Source of the DNA: Muraenolepis orangiensis
Taxonomy: Eukaryota > Chordata > Actinopteri > Gadiformes > Muraenolepididae
Assembly (NCBI GenBank): GCA_027704905.1
Contig: CM051013.1
Span: 15,273,754 to 15,337,753, forward strand
DNA length: 64,000 nt
Direction: 5' to 3'
Positions within the stretch are counted from its first letter, which is position 1, and every line of letters starts with the position of its first letter. Below, piece after piece: positions 40,381 through 51,952 of the stretch. The notes under the pieces were generated by a model. The model ran no database searches. It had not been told where the DNA came from and saw nothing but the letters and a program-made list of their open reading frames with translations. The translations under genes and the position numbers were made by a program.

Positions 40381-42050
40381 GAGCGGGTGAATCAGGGTGA
40401 GTCAGTTCACCAATACATCGCCGATTTGCGGGGTTTGGCTAGCGTATGCAAACGCTACAGGACAAAATGATAAAAGATCAGCTGGCAGAGCATACAAACG
40501 ATCCTAAAGTCAGAGAAAGACTGATAACGGCTCCTGACGATCTTACCCTTACCAAGGCTTTGGACATAGCGTTCAAATTCGAGTCGGCTGCGGGCCTTAT
40601 GGGCCTGTATATATTCTAAGGCCTGTGGGCTTCACACTCCTGGATGGTGCCGGATCAGCCATTCTCCAAGTCTCCACGCTATGGAAACAACGATGGCCCC
40701 CCCCTGTTCTCTGGACTTGGCTACCTCTCGGTTTTCAAACACCAGACCTCCTCAAACATGATGTGCGGCTAGTCATCCAACCCCGTTCCCCTGGCTCTTC
40801 GCGACGGAGAGTCTGAGGAGCTACAGAAGCTGCAGCAGGCAGGCATAATCAAGCCAGTCAACGCATCACCGTGGATTTCCAATCTGGTGGTCGCAAGAAG
40901 AAGTCTGGGGGGCTGCGTGTGTGCGATGACCTCAGGGCTGTTAACAAGGCGGTCATCCTAGATATCCCGTCTGTGCCAGGTGCTCAGCATGCTGGCTGAA
41001 CACAACCTCACCCTGAACGAGGAGAAATGTGTCTTCTCCGTAACCACTGTCGACTTTGTGTGCAGCATTTCCCAGAGCCCACCTGTCCACCCCCAGACAA
41101 GCCTTGGTCACACCTCCAGCTGGACATCTGCGGAGAGCTCCATGGAGACCCACACCACCAACGTTTTTTAGTAGTGGTCTATGATCTCCATTCAAAATTG
41201 CCAGAGGTCACCTCCGTCGGCTCTGTCACTACCTGTGTGATAACGGATTTCTTGGACTCACTATTATCTTGGTGGGGGACTCCTGCTGCAATCACCACCG
41301 ACAACGGCCCACAGTTCATCTCGGCAGAGTTTGCTGTCTTCCTGGAAAAAAGGGGCATCGAACACATCCGCACAGCTCTGAACCACCCCAGGCCAATGGA
41401 TGTGTGGAGAGAATGAACCAGACTCTGAAAAACGGCATCAGAGCCCATCTGGCCGACGGGTTCCAGTTCAATGCAGCGCTGCTCCGCACCCCCACTGCAC
41501 TATCCAGCAACCCAACACTCCACAACGGGCAGTACCCCAGCACTCCTCATGATGGGACTTGAGATTCAGCTGCCCTTGGATCGGCTGCAAGCTCTGGCAG
41601 AGCCGGCACCAACGGCACAAGACGGGACAGATTCATCAACTGCCGACGAAAGATGAAGATATGTTACAACAGAATACGATGGGCAAAGACACCACTCATC
41701 AAGGCCTTACACTGGGTCAGAGTCTAACAGGCTCACAGGGACCACAAGCTGCTGTCGTTCTGGTCTACACCTATGCAGGTTACCGAGCAACTGGGGCCAG
41801 CAACATTCTGTCTGTCTGACGGGTCGCGATGGCATGCAAGCCGACTTCGAATAGTGACACTGCCCAGCATCACAGCAGGCCTGAGGGCTGGCACCGATCC
41901 AGGCTATGGGGCGGACGATCTGGATTTCCAGCTGAGCAGCCCCCAGCTCCCGTCTACCACCGGGCCGAACGCCAAGCCGAACCGACCGCTCGGCCGGCCC
42001 GGGCCCGTCCGTGGCCGAGTTACCTCAAAGACCACATAACTGACTTTTAG
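40381..42050 (+). pseudogene. Ty3/gypsy gag-pol remnants, frameshifted
   Basis: Gag capsid end: RERVNQGESVHQYIADLRGL and then, after a frame break, IKDQLAEHTNDPKVRERL with LTLTKALDIAFKFESA (40381-40619). RT pieces: EELQKLQQAGIIKPVNASPW (about 40815) and LSMLAEHNLTLNEEKCVF (about 40983), joined by a deletion that removes the RT catalytic site. Integrase: LQLDICGEL (first Asp codon 41122), TTDNGPQF (second Asp, 41300) and, past a one-base deletion near 41390, ANGCVERMNQTLK (Glu near 41406), giving the D-D(35)-E spacing of Ty3/gypsy integrases. The C-terminal part LGPATFCLSDGSRWHASRLR (about 41785) is again out of frame. Inactive. Confidence 0.9.
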
Positions 42051-42175
42051 TATTAATTTAGTATTGAGTTTTCATAATAGTACATAGCCTGTTGGCTTCT
42101 CTACTCTTATATGTTTAGTTCCCTGTGTTCCCTGTGTTACTTTTCAGTGCCTTTGTTGTTTGTTTGTTGCTTTCT

Positions 42176-42186
42176 ATGGGGGGGAA
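42176..42186 (+). promoter_or_regulatory. Polypurine tract of Ty3/gypsy fragment 2
   Basis: ATGGGGGGGAA lies directly before the TG that starts the probable LTR. In this retrotransposon class such a tract primes plus-strand DNA synthesis. Confidence 0.7.
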
Positions 42187-42305
42187 TGTTGTGTATGCTG
42201 TCACAACTAACGTGACACATGTTAGCTGTTCTGACTAAGCCTTCAGTAAAGACAGTCGCACGTTCTAACTCAGTGTCTGAGTATGGTTATTATCAGCGTA
42301 TAACA
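42187..42305 (+). repeat. Probable 3' LTR (~119 bp)
   Basis: Begins TGTTGTGTATG after the polypurine tract and ends TATAACA, so it has TG...CA borders. No second LTR is present to confirm the length, and a 119-bp LTR is short for the group. Confidence 0.5.
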
Positions 42306-42456
42306 CATATATATTCGGAACTTTTGTTTTTCCTATTTCACAATAAATACAATATAGGGAGAGCGCAGGGTTAAAACAAGTAATGAAACAAATGATTAAA
42401 ACAATGAAGCCTAAATGAAGCTCTTGCAGGTAAAAGAGAGAAAACGCGGACGTTTT

Positions 42457-42574
42457 CAATTCCTTGTGAGTTAGTTACTTAATATTTAGTTTTTCCACAA
42501 CTTTTTCCAGGATGGTCGTGAGCAAAAAGCTGCCTCATCTCTCTTCTCCTCCATGGGGGGGGAGTCTAAAAGAA
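42457..42574 (+). repeat. 118-bp direct repeat, right copy (exon-like)
   Basis: Duplicate of 40254-40371. Here the frame after the acceptor-like CAG reads DGREQKAASSLFSSMGGESK and then KRKRIV before running into a dispersed AATAAT repeat. A lysine/arginine cluster of this kind is typical of nuclear proteins, but that is only suggestive. Confidence 0.9.
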
Positions 42575-43150
42575 AGCGTATAGTAATAATAATAATACAT
42601 TATATTTGTAAAGCCCTCAGTAGGCTACTCAATGGCACTTTGCGTGGATAAAAGCCTCAACGGTATCATAAGACAAAACACGGCTCATTTCAATGAATAT
42701 AAAGTGGCATTAAAACGTGAATAAAGCATTTAAATACGTGTGAGAACAGAAGTGGGCAGAGTTAAACATGAAACGGCTTTCCTCTCAAAAAGGTACATTG
42801 TGAGAGATGTTTTGAAGGGAGAAATGAAGAACTCTTTCTTCCTTCTGTTCTTTATTCTGTCTCTTGGGAGACTGTGATACACGACATGTTATAAAGAGCC
42901 GCTAAAATACGAATATAATGCACAGTGTGTGTGTGTGGGGGGGAAAATGGTTTTGAATGGTTTCAGTCCCATGGTTTTTGAAGCAGGACGCATAAAAATC
43001 CATTAACATCCCTAAATCATTGAAGTGTTTCCGGCGGTTCAGGTTCTTGTGCATCCATTTTGGGCTGTGCGTGGACCGGTCCCCTTGACACCGAGTGGGT
43101 GAGAGAATAGCACAGCCGGAGCGGTAACATTAGCAACCAGCTTGTACATT
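42575..43150. other. Dispersed repeat scrap and unique DNA
   Basis: 42585-42650 ('aataataatacattatattt' followed by 'gtaaagcc') resembles a very common fish interspersed repeat. The rest is unassigned. Confidence 0.45.
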
Positions 43151-43430
<280 letters not shown>

Positions 43431-43566
43431 TACCCCCCTCCCCCCCCTTCATCCTCCTTAAGTGACAAATGAGGCCTGGCGCAAAGCTCACACAGGTTTT
43501 TACATTTTAATAAAGGCACTCTGGAGGAACAGGGTTTTTCCATTTGCTCCCTGGTTCTACAGCACA

Positions 43567-43627
43567 GAGGGGGAGGTGGTGGTGGAGGTGGTGGTGGTGG
43601 TGGTGGTGGTGGTGGTGGGGGTGGGGG
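43567..43627. repeat. (GGT)n microsatellite
   Basis: GGT/GGA triplets ending in GGGGGTGGGGG. Confidence 0.93.
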
Positions 43628-43728
43628 AGAGGGGTTAACGAGTGTTACATTTCTCTTTACTTTTCTAGCTCTCTCGCCATATCGATTTGCTTGCCGCATC
43701 CAAGGTGGTCCTTTAACATAACACAGCG

Positions 43729-43729
<1 letters not shown>

Positions 43730-43821
<92 letters not shown>

Positions 43822-43829
43822 TGTGTGAT
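43730..43829. repeat. (GT)n microsatellite
   Basis: GT array with one GA interruption near the right end. Confidence 0.95.
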
Positions 43830-43999
43830 AGCATCTCCAGCAGGTGTGAAAGCGTAATAGAGCAGCTCTGGAGGAGCCACAAGGGCGGATGGTTTATCTT
43901 GATGATGGCCACGAGAAAATAAAATAAAAATAATAAATAAAGAAGATAAAAATCGATATGTACTGTCCTATTGATTTGAATGAAAAATGTTCTTCTTAC

Positions 44000-44000
44000 C

Positions 44001-44031
<31 letters not shown>
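44000..44031. repeat. (GT)n microsatellite
   Basis: Perfect GT array of about 16 units. Confidence 0.95.
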
Positions 44032-44034
<3 letters not shown>

Positions 44035-44129
44035 TGGCGAGATCCAAGAATAACGATCAGCGGCAGAACAGAAAAAAAAACGACCAGCAAGTCATAAGCA
44101 AGATAAACGCGTTCACCGCAAACGGCGGT

Positions 44130-44179
44130 CTTCTTCTTCTTCTTCTTCTTCTTCTTCTTCTTCTTCTTCTTCTTCTTCT
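44130..44179. repeat. (CTT)n microsatellite, ~16 units
   Basis: Perfect CTT array, equivalent to GAA on the minus strand, the sequence type known to form triplexes. Confidence 0.97.
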
Positions 44180-44885
44180 GGCCGTCAACGCCAGAGGGAC
44201 AGTGATGACGACATCACTCAATCCCCCCTGCTTTTTTTTTTCCCCTTTCAAAATGAAAGCATGGCCGGCGAAAACACGGCCGGTGACATCAAACCGCAAG
44301 GACGTCGTCGGGCCACGGCCCGAGTCGTGTTCCGGCCCTGCCTCTCTGAAAAAAGAAGCCTTAACCTTGATCGGGGGTTGAGCGGGTGCCCCGGGAGCTT
44401 AATACACCACCCTCCGTCCTCCGTCCTGTGTGCTACGGTACTTCTCTTCCTTTCCCCTCCTCCCCACCTTGTTTTTGGCGGTCAGCCCGGGGACAGACGA
44501 GCTGTTCAGACCGGTGTGTTCCACAGGTGCCTTTACTTTACTCTGCGGCAATTTGTGCAGCACCAACAGAAACGGCCTGGAAAAAAACACAGTGTTTTCC
44601 CTCGGTCACTTGGTGAGCGGAAACTAATCCCCCCCCCCCCCACTCGGGGCACACACAGCTAGGTAAGGCCCATGCTTCCCCGCACTTGATCCTTGGCTCC
44701 ATACCGACCCTTTGCCCACCGGAGAGCATCGGGAGGTCGGTTGCTTTGATCCGAGATTCGAAGAGTTGGTGGGAATGAGGGCGGGGGGGGGGGGTCGACG
44801 GCGGATGTTGAGAAGGTGTTTTGAAGTGGAGGGAGCGCGGGAGAGAGAGGAGGGGCGGTCAGGTGGCGGTGTCAGGGGGGGGGGG
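44180..44885. other. GC-rich unique DNA, no gene recognised
   Basis: Several short open frames on both strands but no domain or splice pattern worth naming. C-run at 44629-44641, G-runs at 44783 and 44876. Confidence 0.4.
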
Positions 44886-44993
44886 GTGGTTTGGACAGCG
44901 GTGGTGGTGATGGTGGTGGTGATGGTAGGTGGTGGTGGTGATGGTAGGTGGTGGTGATGGTAGGTGGTGGTGATGGTGGTGGTGGTGTGGTTG
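44886..44993. repeat. (GGT/GAT)n microsatellite with GGTAGG units
   Basis: Triplet array GGTGGTGAT with repeated GATGGTAGGTGGT blocks, so a short higher-order unit of about 18-21 bp is visible. Confidence 0.93.
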
Positions 44994-45157
44994 GGGTTGC
45001 AGCAGTATACACACACCATGTACACACACCAGTGTCATCATTCTGAGCTCCATCCCCGCAAACGACATCTCCTCGCGGGGGGGAAAAGACGGCACTCAAG
45101 TAAACAGCCATTTGTCATCTGTTGGGAAAGAGAAGCCCTCTGGTTTATTTATCACCA

Positions 45158-45237
<80 letters not shown>
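45158..45237. repeat. (CA)n microsatellite
   Basis: Perfect CA array of about 39 units. Confidence 0.96.
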
Positions 45238-45238
<1 letters not shown>

Positions 45239-45735
45239 GGCTATGCGTTGGAGTTCCAGCACTCCGGCTGCCTCCGCCACTCAGGTAAATCAAACTGACA
45301 AGTGTTTCAGTGAGCGAGGAAAGTAAAACCATTAAGGCTAAATTGCCGCCGACGCTCCAGCAGCTCAACCAGGCCTACACCTACGCGGCTTCTGAGGCGT
45401 AGACAACCTCGAAGCGCTAGCGGTTTGGCAGGTTAGCAGCCCGTGTCGCCAGAGATGGCGAGCGGCGCATGAGGGCTATTTAGGGTGGACAAGGTCCCTC
45501 GACGGGCCAAGGCGCTGTTTCGTCTCCTCCGGCGTTTTTGCCTTAAGGGGTAAGGAGGGTCCCCCCCTCCAAGGGGAAGTAAGTGAGTAAGTGGGCTGGT
45601 GGAATGATATGCGCGTTAACATGCGCCATCCCCGCGCTGTGACCTTTGAATAGGGCGAGAGCGCCGCCGCCGCTGAACAGTGCATCGTTACGCGCTACGC
45701 CCTCCATGTGTTTTAAATATGCAGGATCTTTCTGT

Positions 45736-45736
<1 letters not shown>
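45238..45736. other. GC-rich unique DNA, no gene recognised
   Basis: Moderately CpG-containing sequence. No exon could be supported. Confidence 0.4.
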
Positions 45737-45777
<41 letters not shown>

Positions 45778-45780
45778 GTG

Positions 45781-45817
<37 letters not shown>

Positions 45818-45824
45818 GTCTGTG

Positions 45825-45871
<47 letters not shown>

Positions 45872-46170
45872 CATCTTTCTGTCTCTCTCTCTGTCACCCT
45901 CTCTGTCTCTCTCTTTCTGTCTCTCTCTCTCTATCTCTCTCTGTCTCTCTTTTTGTCTCTCTCCCTGTCTCTCTCTGTCTCTCTCTCTGTCACTTTCTCT
46001 GTCTCTGTCTCTCTCTTTCTCGCTCATCTTTCTTATTTCTTTGTCTCTCTCTCCCTATCTCTCTCCTCTCTCTGCCTTTCTCTAGCTCCTCTTTCTGTCT
46101 ATCTCTCTCTCTCTGTCTCTCTTTGTCTCTCTCTATCTCTCCTTTGTCTCTCTCTTTCCCTGTCTCCTTC
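45737..46170. repeat. Long imperfect (CT)n/(CTGT)n array
   Basis: CT repeats with frequent CTGTCT, CTTTCT and CTATCT variants over 430 bp, the look of an old, decaying microsatellite. Confidence 0.95.
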
Positions 46171-46221
46171 TCTCGTTCAATTCCATTTCAATTCAATGCA
46201 AGTCTGGGTGACATGGGAAGC

Positions 46222-46309
<88 letters not shown>

Positions 46310-46315
46310 CACACA
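46222..46315. repeat. (CA)n microsatellite
   Basis: CA array ending in ACATATATACACAC. Confidence 0.95.
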
Positions 46316-46435
46316 GCATCCTCTTATTTCTGTTTTTGGCAACATAAACCTTCCCTTTGATGGACAGGGCAGCTCTGTCCTGGAAATGACCTCCCCTCTG
46401 GGAATGTTGGTCTGCTTTCCACAGAATTAGATCCC

Positions 46436-46453
46436 ACCCCCCCCCCCCCCCCC
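46436..46453. repeat. Poly-C run
   Basis: About 18 Cs. Confidence 0.9.
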
Positions 46454-46534
46454 AATCCCCATCCCGCTCCACCAACCTCCACCAATCACAGCGCTTCAGG
46501 TCATTGCTTTGGTGGTTTAGACATTTTGGTTGTT

Positions 46535-46607
<73 letters not shown>
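46535..46607. repeat. (GT)n microsatellite
   Basis: Perfect GT array, opposed to the CA array at 46222-46315. Confidence 0.95.
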
Positions 46608-46609
<2 letters not shown>

Positions 46610-46800
46610 GTGGACACCATAAGCGGCATCGATAATCAATAAGTAGCATTTTTGGAAATAAAATGATAATAGGCCCGCCTCAATGTATCTGCTAAATGTG
46701 TATACTCTTTGGAGAGTCGTTTCGTCAAGTGGGTTACTCCAATTTCCATAATGTTGTTTTTTTTTTTGTTAAAATGTATTAATACTACACTGCTACAGCT

Positions 46801-46808
46801 ACACTTTG
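46801..46808 (+). repeat. Target-site duplication, left (ACACTTTG)
   Basis: Identical to 47057-47064 on the other side of the SINE. Confidence 0.75.
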
Positions 46809-47056
46809 GGCGGCAGTCTAGCTCAGGAGGTAGAGCGGTCGCCTCACAACCGGAAGGTTGCTGGTTCGATCCCCGGCTCCTCCGAGCAAAAACTGTCGAG
46901 GTGTCCTTGAGGAAGACCCTAACCCTAACTGCTCCCCGGGCGCTGTATGAATAGCTGCCCACTGCTCCTAATACAACATTAGGATGGGTTAAATGCACAG
47001 AACACGTTTCACTGTATGTCTTCATGTATGTGACCAATAAAGAGGATTCAATCCTC
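46809..47056 (+). mobile_element. tRNA-derived SINE, copy 3 (complete)
   Basis: Head with A-box TAGCTCAGGAGG (46819-46830) and perfect-spaced B-box GGTTCGATCCC (46863-46873). The anticodon-arm region CGCCTCACAACC resembles tRNA-Val(CAC). The body includes ACCCTAACCCTAAC and 'gggttaaatgcacagaac'. The end is 'gtgaccaataaagaggatt' with the palindrome GAGGATTCAATCCTC. The 8-bp duplication shows that it arrived by retroposition. Three copies in this window share the same structure. The partner LINE is not known from this sequence. Confidence 0.92.
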
Positions 47057-47064
47057 ACACTTTG
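47057..47064 (+). repeat. Target-site duplication, right (ACACTTTG)
   Basis: Matches 46801-46808 directly after the SINE's last base. Confidence 0.75.
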
Positions 47065-47837
47065 TTGTTGTTTGTGTGCTTTAATAACACAATAACATGT
47101 TGCACATCAAATCTTTCTCCAAGATGTTACAAAATGCAGGAGGAATTCTCTCCGCTTAGCTCTTCGGGATCTGTTCCAGGGAGGTCGTAAGTTATGTACT
47201 CTGCTTGCAGGAAATTGTAAAGGTTGTCGAAAGGAAATGCTTTAGTTATTAGTTTAGCACACGTTTGTTTGTTAGTTTTTTCGGTTTCAAGGTTGGTAAG
47301 CTTCTCCTTCCTCAAGCTAGCATAATAGCTAGCATCATTTCTCACACTTCACTGCAACACGTAAAGGTTCCCCTGTAGGTTTTTATTTAATTTTGTAGAA
47401 AGAAAGGAGCCTTACAAATGTACTGAACACAGTGTACTGTATATTCAAATGTTCTTACATTCAACTTAATCTCAAACGTGAATCACGTTACAAAAAATAA
47501 CATTCCGTATATGTCGGTAACACCGAAACCCGAAAAATCGTAAGCAGATCAGGCTTTCTTTGTTTATCCTCTTTTCCCGCCTGGCTAGGTCCTAATTGTT
47601 CCATAGAAAGGAACAACATGAGCCGGTGGTTGTTTTCCGTCGCTAACCGTTTCCACCGCTGTGTGTTCTGTTCCGTTCCTCCTCGGTTACCTGTCACATG
47701 CACTTAGGGCGCGGTGAGACGCCGTGCCTCTTCTGAACCAAAGCACCCTTCAGTCTGCACGGACAAGTGGATCATGGGAATAGAACCTAAAACCCACAGG
47801 CTTACACTCTGCAAAACAATTAATTTACTTTACTTTA
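47065..47837. other. Unique DNA, no gene recognised
   Basis: 47720-47820 in reverse carries 'ggttctattcccatg', a weak B-box-like string that may be SINE debris. Confidence 0.4.
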
Positions 47838-47863
47838 TCTCTCTCTATCTCTCTCCCTCTCTT

Positions 47864-47936
<73 letters not shown>

Positions 47937-47938
47937 GT
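47838..47938. repeat. (CT)n microsatellite
   Basis: CT array with CTTTCT variants. Confidence 0.95.
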
Positions 47939-48425
47939 CCGCCTCGACTATCGAATCAATTAAAATACAAACAAAGAACCGTAACCGAGATTGACTAGGA
48001 GAATAGTTTCCTATCCAGAGATGAAATGTCTTCATCATTCTGGGGGGGGGGGGCGGAAAAAATAGCGCCAGCGACAGCCAAAGAAAGAGAAGCAGAGGAG
48101 ACTACCACTTTGACCACTAGGGGGCTTTTGGACCCTGCCAGGAGTGTGAGTGTATATGCGTATGTGTGTGTATCTATATGAATATGTGTGTGTGAGAGAG
48201 AACCGGGGGGAGCACATGGCTGGAAGGAGCTGGAAACACTTGTGGAAAAGCCTCAGAAGAGAAGAGAAGTGTTAATTTTAGTTTGATGAACTGTGCTTGG
48301 GGGAAAAGCCCTTTGTGAGGAAATAAAGCCTATTTTTATTTAAACTTTACTATTTTGACCTGTTTTGCCTGGAACTCTGCACCGCCCAACACTAGCCGGC
48401 TGAGACGGCCTCTGATGATGTTACA

Positions 48426-48459
<34 letters not shown>

Positions 48460-48593
48460 GTCTCTAGGTATGTACACTAGACAGCAGACAAGTGCTCTCA
48501 GTGTTTCCCGAGGCCCCACATCTGTCCGTAGTGGTTCGCCTTATAAAGACGCAATCGCAGCAGTGACTCATCCATGCGAATAACGCACCGTGT

Positions 48594-48594
<1 letters not shown>
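47939..48594. other. Unique DNA with (TA)n
   Basis: G-run near 48042-48052 and a TA array at 48428-48457. No gene seen. Confidence 0.45.

Positions 48595-48663
<69 letters not shown>
48595..48663. repeat. (CA)n microsatellite
   Basis: Perfect CA array of about 34 units. Confidence 0.95.
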
Positions 48664-48665
<2 letters not shown>

Positions 48666-49058
48666 TGAGATACAGAGGAACGAACATCACAAACCCCAAA
48701 ATCTAGAAAGAACATGCAACTTCAGGTCGCACGAGGCCGCCACCCCCGTACACCAGATCTCTCACACCCGTGTACCTCGACATCCATTAACACGAAACAA
48801 GATGTTTGAAGCGTTTCCGAGGCCTCCCCAAGGTGCTGATAAGGTGGGGGGGCGGGATCAAACACACCATGAGCAGAGAGGTGGGGTGAACTGATGGGGT
48901 TCGGCGGAGGGGGGGGGGGGGGGGGTGGTGGGGGGTCTCTGAGTCTGGTCTCCTCCCGCCTAATGATGCGGTTATTAATTCAGATCAGGGGGGATGATTA
49001 CCTCATCACTCCCCGTTCTCCAGGGAGCTCTTTCTACCTCTCTCTCTACCCCTGTCTC
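48664..49058. other. Unique DNA with a long G-run
   Basis: G-run at 48907-48925. 48950-49025 (with GGTTATTAATTCAG and ATTACCTCATC) is repeat-free and could be regulatory DNA. No direct evidence. Confidence 0.35.
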
Positions 49059-49109
49059 TGTCTCTCTCTCTATATATATAAATATATTTATATCCCTCTC
49101 TCTCTACCG

Positions 49110-49192
<83 letters not shown>

Positions 49193-49240
49193 CCTCTCTC
49201 TCTCTACCTCTCTCTCTCCCTCTACCTCTCTCCTCCCTCT
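49059..49240. repeat. Compound (CT)n-(TA)n-(CT)n array
   Basis: CT blocks flank TA runs at about 49071-49092 and 49176-49191. Confidence 0.95.
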
Positions 49241-49530
49241 CTGTTTTCTTTGTGTTTGCCACCCGTATGTCGGTCCTGTATGGAGTCGTGTCTTTGTATT
49301 AGAAATGAAGGTTGGTTTATTTTGCATGTAATCAGAGAGGCTGCCCTTGTAAAAGCCATGGTGAACGATGCACTAATATCCCCACCATCCTCTCTGTGCA
49401 TGTCTCTCTGTGTGAATCGTTGCCTAGCAATGAAGTCTCTGATTTTTATGGTCCGTGTGGCTCTGTCTCCTACATCCACGAAAACATATCCACAAGGATT
49501 ATTTTACTGTAACATCCAGCCTTGTTCTAT

Positions 49531-49878
<348 letters not shown>

Positions 49879-50009
49879 ATTACTGATACATAATAGAGTA
49901 GAATCAGAATGCCAAAAAATGATTTCAAAACAAAACAAAACCAAATGAACAGAATATACAGAGAGTTCACATTCCGAAAGCTTCCAGACCTACCTGATGA
50001 CTTCACCTA

Positions 50010-50571
50010 TGGGGGGTGAGGGCTGGGAGGTGGTGGTACTGGGGGGTGGGGGGGGGGGTGGTGGTACTGGGGGGGGGTGAGGGCTGGGAGGTGGTGGTAC
50101 TGGGGGGGGGGTGAGGGCTGGGAGGTGGTGGTACTGGGGGGTGAGGGCTGGGAGGTGGTGGTACTGGGGGGGGGTGAGGGCTGGGAGGTGGTGGTACTGG
50201 GGGGGGTGAGGGCTGGGAGGTGGTGGTACTGGGGGGTGAGGGCTGGGAGGTGGTGGTACTGGGGGGGGTGAGGGCTGGGAGGTGGTGGTACTGGGGGGGG
50301 GTGAGGGCTGGGAGGTGGTGGTACTGGGGGGGTGAGGGCTGGGAGGTGGTGGTACTGGGGGGGGTGAGGGCTGGGAGGTGGTGGTACTGGGGGGGGGTGA
50401 GGGCTGGGAGGTGGTGGTACTGGGGGGGTAAGGGCTGGGAGGTGGTGGTACTGGGGGGTGAGGGCTGGGAGGTGGTGGTACTGGGGGGGTGAGGGCTGGG
50501 AGGTGGTGGTACTGGGGGGTGAGGGCTGGGAGGTGGTGGTACTGGGGGGTGAGGGCTGGGAGGTGGTGGTC
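50010..50571 (+). repeat. G-rich ~30-bp minisatellite, ~17 units
   Basis: The unit core is GAGGGCTGGGAGGTGGTGGT followed by ACTG and a run of six to nine Gs. Length changes lie almost wholly in the G-run. The first units (50040-50070) are partly degenerate. Each unit gives several G-tracts on the plus strand, so the whole array is G-quadruplex-prone. Proline/threonine-rich open frames on the minus strand come from the repeat itself. Confidence 0.97.
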
Positions 50572-50689
50572 CCAGTGGCTCATCAAGCTCAACATCATAA
50601 CAGTGCGGTGCGAAGCAAAATGTCACATTCCCACACTAAAATCTAAAATGTCAGACTAATCAGGGTTTTAGAACCCAGGGATGGAATGG

Positions 50690-50802
<113 letters not shown>

Positions 50803-50814
50803 TGCATGTACTAC

Positions 50815-50890
50815 AGGAGGGAATGTAAGCATTCTATTGTACTTGCAAATGGGCAATAAAAAATGGTGTATCTTGGTATCTTGTATCTTG
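50815..50890 (+). mobile_element. LINE 3'-end fragment (tail type A)
   Basis: 'gtaagcattctattgtac', then 'gggcaataaaaaatgg' and TATCTTG-type repeats match the terminal blocks at 13300-13350 and the reverse of 31499-31570. Only the last ~75 bp are clear. Confidence 0.65.
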
Positions 50891-51357
<467 letters not shown>

Positions 51358-51591
51358 GATAGACATAGAGAGAGACGGAGAGAGAGAGAGGTAGAGTGAG
51401 AAAAGTGAGTGCGAGAGGAAAGGAAAGCGCTAGTGACAGAATCAGAGTTATAGGGGCAGAGTGAGAAAAGTGAGTGTGTGTAAGAGAGAGAGAGGAAGGG
51501 AGGAAGGGAGGAAGGGAGAGAGCGTGAGGATGGGCTGCTGTGAGAGAAGAGTGTATGCTGATGTTCTCCTGAATGTTTAATTAATTCCACC

Positions 51592-51632
51592 ACCCCCACC
51601 CCCTCCCCCCCCCCCCCCCCCCCCCAACCCCC
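51592..51632. repeat. Poly-C tract
   Basis: C-run of about 20 with CCACC and CCTCC edges. Confidence 0.9.
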
Positions 51633-51763
51633 AGTTTACCAAAGCTCTTCTGCTGAGGGGCCCCTAGGGAGTATATCCCAAGTACTCTGCGCCTCCTGGA
51701 GTGTTAAAACGCTGAACCCTGTATTCTTGACTGCATGCCTGTCTTATTTGACGAGAGTGTGTG

Positions 51764-51952
51764 CGCGAGAGTGTGTGTGTGTGCGTGCGTATGTGTGTGT
51801 GTGTGTGTTTGTGCGTGTGTGTCTGTGTGTGTGTGTCTGTGTGTGCACGTGTGTGTGTTTGTGCGTGTGTGTCTGTGTGTGTGTGTCTGTGTGTACACGT
51901 GTGTGTGTGTGTGTGTGTGTGTGGATGTGTGTGTGTGTGTGTGTGTGTGTGT
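51764..51952. repeat. Imperfect (GT)n with duplicated ~54-bp block
   Basis: A block with TTTGTGCG, GTCTGTGT and a terminal GCACGTG or ACACGTG occurs twice in tandem (about 51798-51850 and 51852-51900). Confidence 0.93.

Larger units (their letters stand above)
40372..42305 (+). mobile_element. Ty3/gypsy retrotransposon fragment 2, internally deleted
   Basis: Holds a gag end, pieces of RT, a nearly whole integrase core and C-terminus, a polypurine tract and a probable 3' LTR. The 5' LTR and protease are absent. Its protein wording differs from fragment 1, so it is a separate family. It is separated from the right 118-bp repeat by about 150 bp of unassigned sequence. Confidence 0.88.

Noticed and set aside
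46809..46885. Functional tRNA-Val gene
   Set aside because: The A and B boxes are present but the acceptor and anticodon stems do not pair. The segment continues into a SINE body with a target-site duplication.
49990..50626. Pro/Thr-rich ~200-codon minus-strand frames resembling mucin or extensin
   Set aside because: They come from the G-rich minisatellite. Frame is lost and regained with G-run length and there is no signal peptide or transcript evidence.
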